From positions 372,001-436,000 of the forward strand of contig OY294049.1 in the NCBI GenBank assembly GCA_958510825.1: a stretch of 64,000 bases of DNA, given 5' to 3'. Both the position numbers and the translations under genes were made by a program. Below the pieces are notes generated by a model that made no database searches, was not told the origin of the DNA, and saw only the letters and a list, made by a program, of their open reading frames with translations. Shown here piece by piece: positions 45,380-55,761 of the stretch (its first letter is position 1; each line of letters opens with the position of its first letter). The stretch is from Brachypterus glaber (taxonomy: Eukaryota > Arthropoda > Insecta > Coleoptera > Kateretidae).

Positions 45380-45589
45380 TCGAGAGTATATGTAAAAATT
45401 CGGATTTATAAAACAGCAAAATCTGCTATCCAATACGAGCGATCGAAAGAAAAACTAATACAAGATACGTCTTTGTTCTTCTTCTATATCGCGCTGTAAA
45501 CATTTTCAAAAATTGCGGCGAGGGGCATCAGGTGGGTAAAAATTTTCAACGTTTGATGTAAGATTCTTTTTTCTCCGAATAAAATTTGT

Positions 45590-45605
45590 GGCCCTGAAAA
45601 GGGCC
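45590..45605 (-). terminator. Histone 3' stem-loop of H1, unit 1
   Basis: Read on the minus strand: GGCCCT-TTTC-AGGGCC, flanked by ACAAA. The purine-rich 'ggagaaaaaagaat' follows, resembling the U7 snRNA-binding downstream element. Confidence 0.9.
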
Positions 45606-45664
45606 ATTTAATGTCGAACACGACGTCGTAGAATCGGTGCTTGTGCAACAACTTTGGTGACCGT

Positions 45665-46378
45665 TCACTTCTTTCTCTTGGGAGAGGCGGCTTTTTTGGC
45701 CTTCGACGCGGCCGGAGATTTGGCGGTTTTCGGTTTGGGTGCCTTCGGTTTCTTGGTCGGACCGGCCTTGTTTGATTTTTTCGCCTTCGACGGAGACTTG
45801 GTGGGTTTCGCGGCGGCGGCGGCGGCGGCTGCAGTCTTGGCCACGGGTTTTTTCTCGGCCACGGCCTTTTTTGCCTTGGCTGCGACTGCGGTCTTTTTCT
45901 CGGCCTTCTTCGCTTTGGGTGTTGCAGCTTTCTTGGCGGTCTTCGGTTTGTCGGTGGACGCGGCGGCGGCGGCGCCGCCACGTTTGGCCGGAGATTTTTT
46001 GGCCCTGCTGGCGGTCGTCTTTTTCTCGGCCTTCTTGGCGGCACCACCAGTTGCTGCTGCGGCCAACTTGAACGATCCGGACGCTCCCTTGCCCTTGGTC
46101 TGTACCAAAGCTCCGGAGACGACGGCCGATTTCAGGTACTTCTTGATGAAGGGGGCCACTTTTTCGGCGTCGACTTTGTAGTTGGAAACCAGGTATTTTT
46201 TGATCGCCTGTAATGAGGAACCTCCGCGTTCTTTCAACGCTTTGATCGCGTTGTTTACCATTTCGGAGGTTGGCGGATGTGTCGGCTTCGCGCGAGGATT
46301 AGGCACTTTCTTCTCCTTCTTCGTGGGTGTCTGGGCCTGAGCAGCAACGGCGGAAGCTTGATTTTCGGTATCGGCCAT
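45665..46378 (-). CDS. H1: Histone H1 (unit 1)
   Basis: Linker histone, 237 aa, which binds the nucleosome dyad and linker DNA and compacts chromatin. Residues 1-33 are a flexible basic tail ([16 protein letters not shown]). Residues about 34-110 are the winged-helix H15 domain, with [36 protein letters not shown] and [17 protein letters not shown]. The long C-terminal tail is Lys/Ala/Pro-rich with SPAK, SPSK and KSPA motifs, typical of CDK sites. A run of nine Ala (GCC repeats; [13 protein letters not shown]) varies among units. The gene is intronless, lies alone on the minus strand upstream of H2B, has a TATA box about 60 bases before the ATG, and ends with the stem-loop at 45590-45605. Long frames on the opposite strand come from its GC-rich codons. 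Confidence 0.97.
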   Translation of the reverse strand: MADTENQASAVAAQAQTPTKKEKKVPNPRAKPTHPPTSEMVNNAIKALKERGGSSLQAIKKYLVSNYKVDAEKVAPFIKKYLKSAVVSGALVQTKGKGASGSFKLAAAATGGAAKKAEKKTTASRAKKSPAKRGGAAAAASTDKPKTAKKAATPKAKKAEKKTAVAAKAKKAVAEKKPVAKTAAAAAAAAKPTKSPSKAKKSNKAGPTKKPKAPKPKTAKSPAASKAKKAASPKRKK

Positions 46379-46435
46379 GACAGTGGGTTATTTTTCGGAA
46401 AAAAATCTGTCGATCTGGTTACACTCGGCGAGAAT

Positions 46436-46445
46436 GTATATAAAT
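46436..46445 (-). promoter_or_regulatory. TATA box of H1, unit 1
   Basis: 'gtatataaat' on the plus strand reads ATTTATATAC on the coding strand, about 58-67 bases upstream of the H1 ATG. Identical in units 2 and 3. Confidence 0.8.
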
Positions 46446-46449
46446 TCTC

Positions 46450-46990
46450 ATTTCGCCAAGTGTTTTGACCGTATCGGAGCGAACGGACGGGGGACTGAAC
46501 GAGCGTACTCGACTCTGGCGGCAGGCCCGGCTTCTTTCGTGATGGCACCGCGTTCGCAGGGTCCCGCTCGGGGTCAATCTGTGGGAACGGCGGGACTCCA
46601 GAGGTGCCGTCCTCGGCCGAGGTGGACGGTGAGGGCTTTCATCTGTCGCCCGGATCGAACGCGGATCGTCTGTTTGACCGAGAGCTTTGTCGAAACGCCG
46701 TCGAAAGATGGAGTTCCCATAGTTTGAACATCGACGTCCAGCTTTTCGGCGTCGCATCGGCCCGCCAGCACGGAAATGCAATTTTCCGGAGGGCGCGGAC
46801 CGAAAGGCTGAAGTGTCCAGATTGGAAATGTGCGGCCATCATACCGTTGAGGGCGATATTTCAAATGGAAATAGGTGTCGAGCGCGAGCGTGTCGGCTGA
46901 ACCGGCAAACGGTTTGCAACACCAGGAGAACGTGGAAATTTCTGCGCCCGGCCCGTAGTCGGTACCGGGACAAATGCAATGTTATGGGCT
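46450..46990. other. GC- and CpG-rich block upstream of H1, unit 1
   Basis: About 540 bp of markedly GC-rich, CpG-rich sequence in an otherwise AT-rich spacer, also at 53670-54210 and 63351-63891. Several frames of 96-120 codons cross it on both strands, but none has a recognisable domain and they overlap one another, as expected of GC-rich DNA. Candidate roles are an upstream promoter or boundary region of H1, or a decayed gene. I see no snRNA or tRNA signature. Confidence 0.5.
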
Positions 46991-47365
46991 AAAGATGACT
47001 TCGATTATCAAACTTATTCGAAAGAAAAAAAAACTAAATTTCCACGGGTGCGATCTTCGAGGAGATAGCACTTCTTACTTGTCACGTCGCGTCAAAACTT
47101 GTGATATCTTGACCTAAAAATAGTCAGTATTGGCGCAATTGAAAAGTTACTGACTTTTTTTTTTATAACTGATCTCTTGATCCCGGATAAGGTCAGTCGG
47201 TCGTTCGCATGAATCGTTTTTTATTTCTAAAGTTCGGGTTTTCCCGAAACATCGCCCTGCGCACTGAATTGTTAAAATCGTTAAGTAACGGCCTGCAGCA
47301 ACTTTCTTTCCGCATTTAATTCGACAGGACGTTTTTTATTCGTTAATGAAAAATATTATTCCGCT

Positions 47366-47367
<2 letters not shown>
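46991..47367. other. H1-H2B spacer, plain part, unit 1
   Basis: Unrecognised sequence between the GC-rich block and the trinucleotide arrays. Equivalent to 54211-54586 in unit 2. Confidence 0.6.
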
Positions 47368-47457
<90 letters not shown>

Positions 47458-47491
47458 GTATCATCATCATCATCATCATCATTGTTTTTAT

Positions 47492-47529
<38 letters not shown>

Positions 47530-47545
47530 TAATAATAATTATTGT
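47368..47545. repeat. (ATT)n-(TCA)n-(AAT)n array, unit 1
   Basis: About 30 ATT, then about 8 TCA, then about 11 AAT trinucleotides interrupted by GAT. The ATT and AAT arms are complementary, so the region could fold into a long hairpin. The equivalent in unit 2 is 54587-54765, with an extra interruption in the ATT arm. Confidence 0.9.
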
Positions 47546-47947
47546 TCGTTATTTTGTAAATCATGATTATTATTTGCAAAACAAAAAAGTTAAAGTCCTA
47601 CCATATTTGATTCAGGGAAACCGACTTTTAATAGAATTTTCGGAAAGATCGGTAATTTTAATAAAATTAATCGATTTTTTTTTTTTTACTGTCGATCTTT
47701 TCACTATCGATTCTTTTTTTTTCTTTGAATCGATCTTATAGAATCGCAAAAATTCGGTAAAATCTTTTTTTTTAATTTTTCTTTTCTACGCCCAAATTTC
47801 TAGAGATTGGTTTGTACTGTACAATTATTAAAAATTAAAAAAAAATCGTAAAAAGTCCAAACGATTTGCAAAAAAAAAAATTAATATTGGTATATGGTAG
47901 ACTGATGATGACTGGGTAAATGCTTTTTTTTTTTTTACAAAAATTGT
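47546..47947. other. H1-H2B spacer, A/T-rich, unit 1
   Basis: No gene seen. Poly-T and poly-A runs. A short T run just past the H2B stem-loop (47922-47936) differs in length from unit 2. Confidence 0.6.
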
Positions 47948-47963
47948 GGTTCTGAAAAGAACC
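47948..47963 (-). terminator. Histone 3' stem-loop of H2B, unit 1
   Basis: Coding-strand GGTTCT-TTTC-AGAACC followed by ACAAT, then a purine-rich A-tract as a candidate U7 site. Confidence 0.9.
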
Positions 47964-47995
47964 GTTTTATGATTTATCAGCAGACACAGCACAGC

Positions 47996-48367
47996 TTATT
48001 TCGAGCTGGTGTATTTGGTCACGGCTTTCGTGCCTTCGCTGACGGCGTGCTTGGCCAATTCACCGGGCAACAAAAGACGCACCGCAGTCTGGATTTCCCT
48101 ACTGGTGATGGTCGATCTTTTGTTGTAGTGAGCCAAACGGGAAGCTTCGGCGGCGATTCTCTCGAAGATGTCGTTGACGAAGCTGTTCATGATGCTCATG
48201 GCTTTGCTCGAGATACCGGTGTCGGGATGTACTTGTTTCAACACTTTGTAAATGTAGATTGCGTACGATTCCTTCCTCCTCTTCTTCTTTTTCTTGTCAT
48301 TTTTGGAGATGTTTTTCTGGGCTTTTCCGGCCTTTTTGGCGGCCTTTCCGCTAGTCTTCGGTGGCAT
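47996..48367 (-). CDS. H2B: Histone H2B (unit 1)
   Basis: Core histone, 123 aa, pairing with H2A in the nucleosome. [20 protein letters not shown] opens a Lys-rich tail. The histone fold follows ([60 protein letters not shown]), and the protein ends AVTKYTSSK, with the ubiquitination-site Lys in the usual VTKYTSS context. The open frame extends 24 codons upstream to another Met (48439), but those residues are not histone-like, and the TATA-like box at 48423-48430 lies within them, so the start is at 48367. Divergent partner: H2A. Confidence 0.97.
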   Translation of the reverse strand: MPPKTSGKAAKKAGKAQKNISKNDKKKKKRRKESYAIYIYKVLKQVHPDTGISSKAMSIMNSFVNDIFERIAAEASRLAHYNKRSTITSREIQTAVRLLLPGELAKHAVSEGTKAVTKYTSSK

Positions 48368-48422
48368 TCTGTGTCGGTCGAATGCGATGTCGAAAGTAAA
48401 AAAAGAGGCACCTTTGGGATCC

Positions 48423-48534
48423 GTTTTAAACGCTCGCATCTAACATGGCCACGCCCCCGAACTATCGGTCTCGGGGATTGGTGGGGTTAGAGTCGATAAA
48501 TAGGAGGTCGAATAAAATTTTGGCCATATTATCA
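48423..48534. promoter_or_regulatory. Divergent H2B/H2A promoter, unit 1
   Basis: For H2B (minus): a TATA-like TTTAAAAC at 48423-48430 and CCAATC at 48476-48481. For H2A (plus): a TATA-like GATAAATA at 48495-48502 (an alternative AATAAAAT at 48511-48518) and an initiator-like TCATTA at 48532-48537, about 35 bases further. The same region in unit 2 is split by a retrotransposon between positions equivalent to 48528 and 48529. Element roles are inferred from position. Confidence 0.65.
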
Positions 48535-48574
48535 TTAACATTTGCTCGTGTAAGGTGTTACTGAACTAAACTAA

Positions 48575-48955
<381 letters not shown>

Positions 48956-49005
48956 ACTGTTGGAGAATCATCATCAAAAAAAAAAAACACACAACAGCAT
49001 AGAAC

Positions 49006-49021
49006 GGCCCTTCTCAGGGCC
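49006..49021 (+). terminator. Histone 3' stem-loop of H2A, unit 1
   Basis: GGCCCT-TCTC-AGGGCC, followed by ACAA and 'gtataaaaagaattt' as a candidate U7 site. The stem shares its GGCCCT sequence with H1, whereas H2B, H3 and H4 use GGTTCT. Confidence 0.9.
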
Positions 49022-49091
49022 ACAATTTGTTTACTGTATAAAAAGAATTTACTGCTTCCGTAGTGTGTTGTTCAAGTGTAGTAGGTATATG

Positions 49092-49398
49092 CCGTACATA
49101 CGGTACACTTAGTGTGTGAGTGATGTCACGAATATCGGTGACGTACGTCCACTCGGTAGTGTTTGATTTGGACTGTTTACCGTAACACACGGTAATTACT
49201 GTTTGTCTGCCACCGTACATACGGTGTTTGTTGTGCACAAAGATATAGTATTCACGGTACTTGGTTTTATGGATATTTACCGTACACACGGCACTTGGTA
49301 GTGTTCACCGTACACACGGTGAGGTGATTAGTGTCTAACACCGTACGTACGTCAGTACGGTGTTTTTTCACGAATATAGTGTTCACCGTACACACGGT
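49092..49398. repeat. Cluster of seven ACCGT-N4-ACGGT palindromes, unit 1
   Basis: Dyad-symmetric sites, consensus ACCGTACAYACGGT, occur at 49092-49103, 49179-49193 (spacer one base longer), 49211-49226, 49279-49292, 49306-49321, 49338-49363 (arms split by a longer spacer) and 49384-49398. Extra half sites such as 'cacggtac' lie near 49254. They sit between H2A and the 5S gene. This spacing and symmetry look like a binding array for a dimeric protein, but no factor is known to me. Confidence 0.75.
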
Positions 49399-49627
49399 AC
49401 TTTTTTTTGTGTTTGTAAGTGCTTGCCAGAAGTGATTGATAAGAAGTCACAAGCAAGTCCAAACGAGCCGAATAGGTGCCGCCTCTTCGAGGTGAGTCTT
49501 AGATATAAGGATGCACGTCGAACGAACTGGTATCTAGAAGAACTAAAAAAAAAAATACCGCCGCCAACAAAATAGTGCTTTCCCCTGTTAAATCAAAAAC
49601 GAAAACTTTGTTTTTTTTTAAAAAAAG
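49399..49627. other. H2A-5S spacer, middle part, unit 1
   Basis: No gene recognised. 'aagtgattgataagaagtc' and neighbouring sequence are unique within the unit. A 71-codon frame here has no recognisable domain. Confidence 0.5.
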
Positions 49628-49800
49628 CCTACAACTTTGGATAATCAATCAACCTATGTTCAAAATTTCAAGTCTTTAGCCCGAAGCGTTCTTGAGTTCT
49701 CGTGGTCACAAATTTCCCGGACACACAGACAGACAGAATTTTTTTGTAATTTTACGGAAATCATATTTTTTTGGATATAAAAACTCCGGAAACGTAAAAA
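49628..49800. repeat. Dispersed genomic repeat inside the histone spacer, unit 1
   Basis: 'tttggataatcaatcaacct', 'ttagcccgaagcgttcttga' and 'aatttcccggacacacagac' match, in reverse, the copy at about 37745-37865, and more distantly those near 17760 and 33340. It is also present in unit 2 (59305-59477), so it was in the unit before the copies were homogenised. Confidence 0.65.
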
Positions 49801-49903
49801 AAAGCGTTAAATTTTTTTTTCGAAATTGATCGGCAGTCGACCTGTTAAGACATCTCCTTTCGTTCTTCTTCAATTACAATCCAACTCGAAATTTGAAGAA
49901 AAA

Positions 49904-49934
<31 letters not shown>

Positions 49935-50091
49935 GTTTGGACTTTTTCGTTCCAAACGAAAATTGATAGAAAAAAAAAATTGAAAAAAAAAATTCGAAAA
50001 AATTTTTTTTTAAACCATCGATTATTATTGTGCCGCACCCCAAATCGGACCCGCGGAATCCGCGACTTTTTTTTGACTTTCTGATTTTTAC
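49801..50091. other. A/T-rich tract upstream of 5S, unit 1
   Basis: Contains a poly-A run (49908-49934) and mixed A/T tracts. An open frame of Phe codons on the minus strand is a by-product. Bases immediately upstream of 5S are 'ctgatttttac'. Confidence 0.6.
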
Positions 50092-50210
50092 GGCAACGAC
50101 CATACCACTTTGAGAATGCCAGTTCTCGTCCGATCACTGAAGCCAAGCAAAGTCGGGCGCGGTTAGTACTTGGATGGGTGACCGCTTGGGAACACCGCGT
50201 GCCGTTGCCC
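50092..50210 (+). rRNA. 5S rRNA: 5S ribosomal RNA (unit 1)
   Basis: A 119-nt sequence with the eukaryotic 5S plan. The ends GGCAACG and CGTTGCC pair as helix I. 'gaccataccac' and 'tctcgtccgatcac' form the left arms. The pol III internal control region is intact: box A 'gaagccaagcaaagtcgggc' and box C 'ggttagtacttggatgggtg' then 'accgcttgggaa'. A T-run terminator (50212-50217) follows directly. It is transcribed in the same direction as H2A, with H4 converging on it. Linkage of 5S to histone repeats is known from some arthropods, including a weevil and crustaceans. Confidence 0.96.
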
Positions 50211-50478
50211 CTTTTTTGTTTTCGTTTGGACGTTTTTTTTTGCGAAGATTCTTGCATTACAGCCGGTCAGAGCATGCATCATCCCCTGATTTGGAATTCC
50301 CTCTAATCGGATTTTAATTCTCGCATTTCTCGATTTATCCATATTACGTAGGTACTGATGTAAAATGTCAACAGAGGTAGGTACATACACTCGTACACAT
50401 TTATTTTATTTTATACGGCTGAAATTAAACAAAACATTGGGCAAGGGTAAATTCCTTTTCTCTGATGAGAGAACTTGT
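50211..50478. other. 5S-H4 spacer, unit 1
   Basis: The first bases are the 5S terminator T-run. The rest is unremarkable. The purine-rich 'cagagaaaaggaa' (minus strand, about 50449-50463) is the candidate U7 site of H4. Confidence 0.6.
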
Positions 50479-50494
50479 GGTTCTGAAAAGAACC
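50479..50494 (-). terminator. Histone 3' stem-loop of H4, unit 1
   Basis: Coding-strand GGTTCT-TTTC-AGAACC with ACAAG after it and CAGAGAAAAGGAA downstream. Confidence 0.9.
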
Positions 50495-50531
50495 GTTTTT
50501 CTTTGTGTTTTCGTTTTTGTCAACGTTGGTT

Positions 50532-50849
<318 letters not shown>

Positions 50850-50931
50850 CTATCAAGAAGCAAAGCAACAAATGTGACTAAACTCGAATCGAAGCAGCTA
50901 AACTGTGTGAACTTTCTGTGGAAAATGTGCC

Positions 50932-51047
50932 TATTTATTGACTTTCGGTGGACTCCGCCTCTCCGGTTTCCCCGAACCAATCGGAGCGATGTACGGTTGG
51001 CTGTAGTTTATAAAGATAGAGCGTCCTCTCTGCTGGCATTATTTTCA
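50932..51047. promoter_or_regulatory. Divergent H4/H3 promoter, unit 1
   Basis: For H4 (minus) 'aataaata' (50932-50939) is a TATA-like box about 90 bases before the ATG. For H3 (plus) 'tttataaa' (51007-51014) is the TATA box, CCAAT lies at 50977-50981, and an initiator-like TCAGTT is at 51045-51050. Roles inferred from position. Confidence 0.7.
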
Positions 51048-51066
51048 GTTCAACTTCGTTGTGTGA

Positions 51067-51489
<423 letters not shown>

Positions 51490-51543
51490 TTTAGTTGCGT
51501 TTCTTTAGGGTCGTCCAGTCGACAAAATCACAACAAAAAAAAC

Positions 51544-51559
51544 GGTTCTTTTCAGAACC
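51544..51559 (+). terminator. Histone 3' stem-loop of H3, unit 1
   Basis: GGTTCT-TTTC-AGAACC preceded by an A-run and followed by ACAAA. 'cagagaaaaagat' (51574-51586) is a candidate U7-binding element. Confidence 0.92.
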
Positions 51560-52372
<813 letters not shown>

Positions 52373-52539
52373 GACTCATGGAACAGTACCTTTGTCCATT
52401 ACACCTTGTGATTTATTTATTTATTATGTGATATTACCTGTGATAATTTTAAAATGTTCACCGTGATAGAACCGTGCAAACTATCTGCGAACTCAAAGTA
52501 ATAGTCTCTTCTTTTTTACAAACGCTCACTATTTCCAAC

Positions 52540-52597
<58 letters not shown>

Positions 52598-52809
52598 TGT
52601 CGAGAGTATATGTAAAAATTCGGATTTATAAAACAGCAAAATCTGCTATCCAATACGAGCGATCGAAAGAAAAACTAATACAAGATACGTCTTTGTTCTT
52701 CTTCTATATCGCGCTGTAAACATTTTCAAAAATTGCGGCGAGGGGCATCAGGTGGGTAAAAATTTTCAACGTTTGATGTAAGATTCTTTTTTCTCCGAAT
52801 AAAATTTGT

Positions 52810-52825
52810 GGCCCTGAAAAGGGCC
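52810..52825 (-). terminator. Histone 3' stem-loop of H1, unit 2
   Basis: Same 16-nt GGCCCT-TTTC-AGGGCC structure as in unit 1. Confidence 0.9.
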
Positions 52826-52884
52826 ATTTAATGTCGAACACGACGTCGTAGAATCGGTGCTTGTGCAACAACTTTGGTGACCGT

Positions 52885-53598
52885 TCACTTCTTTCTCTTG
52901 GGAGAGGCGGCTTTTTTGGCCTTCGACGCGGCCGGAGATTTGGCGGTTTTCGGTTTGGGTGCCTTCGGTTTCTTGGTCGGACCGGCCTTGTTTGATTTTT
53001 TCGCCTTCGACGGAGACTTGGTGGGTTTCGCGGCGGCGGCGGCGGCGGCTGCAGTCTTGGCCACGGGTTTTTTCTCGGCCACGGCCTTTTTTGCCTTGGC
53101 TGCGACTGCGGTCTTTTTCTCGGCCTTCTTCGCTTTGGGTGTTGCAGCTTTCTTGGCGGTCTTCGGTTTGTCGGTGGACGCGGCGGCGGCGGCGCCGCCA
53201 CGTTTGGCCGGAGATTTTTTGGCCCTGCTGGCGGTCGTCTTTTTCTCGGCCTTCTTGGCGGCACCACCAGTTGCTGCTGCGGCCAACTTGAACGATCCGG
53301 ACGCTCCCTTGCCCTTGGTCTGTACCAAAGCTCCGGAGACGACGGCCGATTTCAGGTACTTCTTGATGAAGGGGGCCACTTTTTCGGCGTCGACTTTGTA
53401 GTTGGAAACCAGGTATTTTTTGATCGCCTGTAATGAGGAACCTCCGCGTTCTTTCAACGCTTTGATCGCGTTGTTTACCATTTCGGAGGTTGGCGGATGT
53501 GTCGGCTTCGCGCGAGGATTAGGCACTTTCTTCTCCTTCTTCGTGGGTGTCTGGGCCTGAGCAGCAACGGCGGAAGCTTGATTTTCGGTATCGGCCAT
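52885..53598 (-). CDS. H1: Histone H1 (unit 2)
   Basis: 237 aa, with protein sequence identical to the unit 1 copy, including the nine-Ala run. See unit 1 for domains. TATA box at 53656-53665. Confidence 0.97.
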   Translation of the reverse strand: MADTENQASAVAAQAQTPTKKEKKVPNPRAKPTHPPTSEMVNNAIKALKERGGSSLQAIKKYLVSNYKVDAEKVAPFIKKYLKSAVVSGALVQTKGKGASGSFKLAAAATGGAAKKAEKKTTASRAKKSPAKRGGAAAAASTDKPKTAKKAATPKAKKAEKKTAVAAKAKKAVAEKKPVAKTAAAAAAAAKPTKSPSKAKKSNKAGPTKKPKAPKPKTAKSPAASKAKKAASPKRKK

Positions 53599-53655
53599 GA
53601 CAGTGGGTTATTTTTCGGAAAAAAATCTGTCGATCTGGTTACACTCGGCGAGAAT

Positions 53656-53665
53656 GTATATAAAT
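53656..53665 (-). promoter_or_regulatory. TATA box of H1, unit 2
   Basis: Same ATTTATATAC (coding strand) and spacing as unit 1. The GC-rich upstream block follows at 53670-54210. Confidence 0.8.
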
Positions 53666-53669
53666 TCTC

Positions 53670-54586
53670 ATTTCGCCAAGTGTTTTGACCGTATCGGAGC
53701 GAACGGACGGGGGACTGAACGAGCGTACTCGACTCTGGCGGCAGGCCCGGCTTCTTTCGTGATGGCACCGCGTTCGCAGGGTCCCGCTCGGGGTCAATCT
53801 GTGGGAACGGCGGGACTCCAGAGGTGCCGTCCTCGGCCGAGGTGGACGGTGAGGGCTTTCATCTGTCGCCCGGATCGAACGCGGATCGTCTGTTTGACCG
53901 AGAGCTTTGTCGAAACGCCGTCGAAAGATGGAGTTCCCATAGTTTGAACATCGACGTCCAGCTTTTCGGCGTCGCATCGGCCCGCCAGCACGGAAATGCA
54001 ATTTTCCGGAGGGCGCGGACCGAAAGGCTGAAGTGTCCAGATTGGAAATGTGCGGCCATCATACCGTTGAGGGCGATATTTCAAATGGAAATAGGTGTCG
54101 AGCGCGAGCGTGTCGGCTGAACCGGCAAACGGTTTGCAACACCAGGAGAACGTGGAAATTTCTGCGCCCGGCCCGTAGTCGGTACCGGGACAAATGCAAT
54201 GTTATGGGCTAAAGATGACTTCGATTATCAAACTTATTCGAAAGAAAAAAAAACTAAATTTCCACGGGTGCGATCTTCGAGGAGATAGCACTTCTTACTT
54301 GTCACGTCGCGTCAAAACTTGTGATATCTTGACCTAAAAATAGTCAGTATTGGCGCAATTGAAAAGTTACTGACTTTTTTTTTTATAACTGATCTCTTGA
54401 TCCCGGATAAGGTCAGTCGGTCGTTCGCATGAATCGTTTTTTATTTCTAAAGTTCGGGTTTTCCCGAAACATCGCCCTGCGCACTGAATTGTTAAAATCG
54501 TTAAGTAACGGCCTGCAGCAACTTTCTTTCCGCATTTAATTCGACAGGACGTTTTTTATTCGTTAATGAAAAATATTATTCCGCTT
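53670..54586. other. GC-rich block and plain spacer upstream of H1, unit 2
   Basis: Copy of 46450-47367. I see no differences in the GC-rich part. Confidence 0.55.
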
Positions 54587-54604
54587 CTATTATTATTATT
54601 ATTA

Positions 54605-54687
<83 letters not shown>

Positions 54688-54721
54688 GTATCATCATCAT
54701 CATCATCATCATTGTTTTTAT

Positions 54722-54759
<38 letters not shown>

Positions 54760-54765
54760 TAATAA
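54587..54765. repeat. (ATT)n-(TCA)n-(AAT)n array, unit 2
   Basis: Differs from unit 1 in length and in an interruption ('atttttatt') near 54605, showing active slippage. Confidence 0.9.
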
Positions 54766-55179
54766 TAATTATTGTTCGTTATTTTGTAAATCATGATTAT
54801 TATTTGCAAAACAAAAAAGTTAAAGTCCTACCATATTTGATTCAGGGAAACCGACTTTTAATAGAATTTTCGGAAAGATCGGTAATTTTAATAAAATTAA
54901 TCGATTTTTTTTTTTTTACTGTCGATCTTTTCACTATCGATTCTTTTTTTTTCTTTGAATCGATCTTATAGAATCGCAAAAATTCGGTAAAATCTTTTTT
55001 TTTAATTTTTCTTTTCTACGCCCAAATTTCTAGAGATTGGTTTGTACTGTACAATTATTAAAAATTAAAAAAAAATCGTAAAAAGTCCAAACGATTTGCA
55101 AAAAAAAAAATTAATATTGGTATATGGTAGACTGATGATGACTGGGTAAATGCTTTTTTTTTTTTTTTACAAAAATTGT
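54766..55179. other. H1-H2B spacer, unit 2
   Basis: Copy of 47546-47947 with two more T in the run before the H2B stem-loop. No gene. Confidence 0.6.
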
Positions 55180-55195
55180 GGTTCTGAAAAGAACC
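55180..55195 (-). terminator. Histone 3' stem-loop of H2B, unit 2
   Basis: Same GGTTCT-TTTC-AGAACC structure as unit 1. Confidence 0.9.
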
Positions 55196-55227
55196 GTTTT
55201 ATGATTTATCAGCAGACACAGCACAGC

Positions 55228-55599
55228 TTATTTCGAGCTGGTGTATTTGGTCACGGCTTTCGTGCCTTCGCTGACGGCGTGCTTGGCCAATTCACCGGGC
55301 AACAAAAGACGCACCGCAGTCTGGATTTCCCTACTGGTGATGGTCGATCTTTTGTTGTAGTGAGCCAAACGGGAAGCTTCGGCGGCGATTCTCTCGAAGA
55401 TGTCGTTGACGAAGCTGTTCATGATGCTCATGGCTTTGCTCGAGATACCGGTGTCGGGATGTACTTGTTTCAACACTTTGTAAATGTAGATTGCGTACGA
55501 TTCCTTCCTCCTCTTCTTCTTTTTCTTGTCATTTTTGGAGATGTTTTTCTGGGCTTTTCCGGCCTTTTTGGCGGCCTTTCCGCTAGTCTTCGGTGGCAT
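55228..55599 (-). CDS. H2B: Histone H2B (unit 2)
   Basis: 123 aa, identical protein to unit 1, start at the same internal Met. Its own upstream elements (TATA-like and CCAATC) lie before the retrotransposon insertion point and are retained. Confidence 0.97.
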   Translation of the reverse strand: MPPKTSGKAAKKAGKAQKNISKNDKKKKKRRKESYAIYIYKVLKQVHPDTGISSKAMSIMNSFVNDIFERIAAEASRLAHYNKRSTITSREIQTAVRLLLPGELAKHAVSEGTKAVTKYTSSK

Positions 55600-55654
55600 T
55601 CTGTGTCGGTCGAATGCGATGTCGAAAGTAAAAAAAGAGGCACCTTTGGGATCC

Positions 55655-55748
55655 GTTTTAAACGCTCGCATCTAACATGGCCACGCCCCCGAACTATCGG
55701 TCTCGGGGATTGGTGGGGTTAGAGTCGATAAATAGGAGGTCGAATAAA
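55655..55748. promoter_or_regulatory. H2B/H2A promoter left half, unit 2 (cut by insertion)
   Basis: Keeps the H2B TATA-like box and CCAATC and also the H2A TATA-like GATAAATA (55727-55734), which is now about 2.5 kb from the H2A start codon instead of about 80 bases. Confidence 0.6.
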
Positions 55749-55760
55749 ATTTTGGCCATA
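55749..55760. repeat. 12-bp target duplication, left (ATTTTGGCCATA)
   Basis: Identical to 58195-58206. Unit 1 has a single copy at 48517-48528, the empty site. Confidence 0.95.
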
Positions 55761-55761
55761 A

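Noticed and set aside
45654..46181. Long plus-strand frames (175, 110 codons) and a 187-codon minus frame over H1
   Set aside because: They overlap the H1 gene in other frames and exist because its GCC/AAG-rich codons lack stops. The same frames recur in units 2 and 3.
46377..46900. Frames of 96-120 codons in the GC-rich block upstream of H1
   Set aside because: Several overlap on both strands, none has a recognisable domain, and they recur only because the repeat units are copies.
48368..48439. 24-codon N-terminal extension of H2B
   Set aside because: The residues are not histone-like, they overlap the TATA-like box, and the canonical MPPKTSGK start fits the family.
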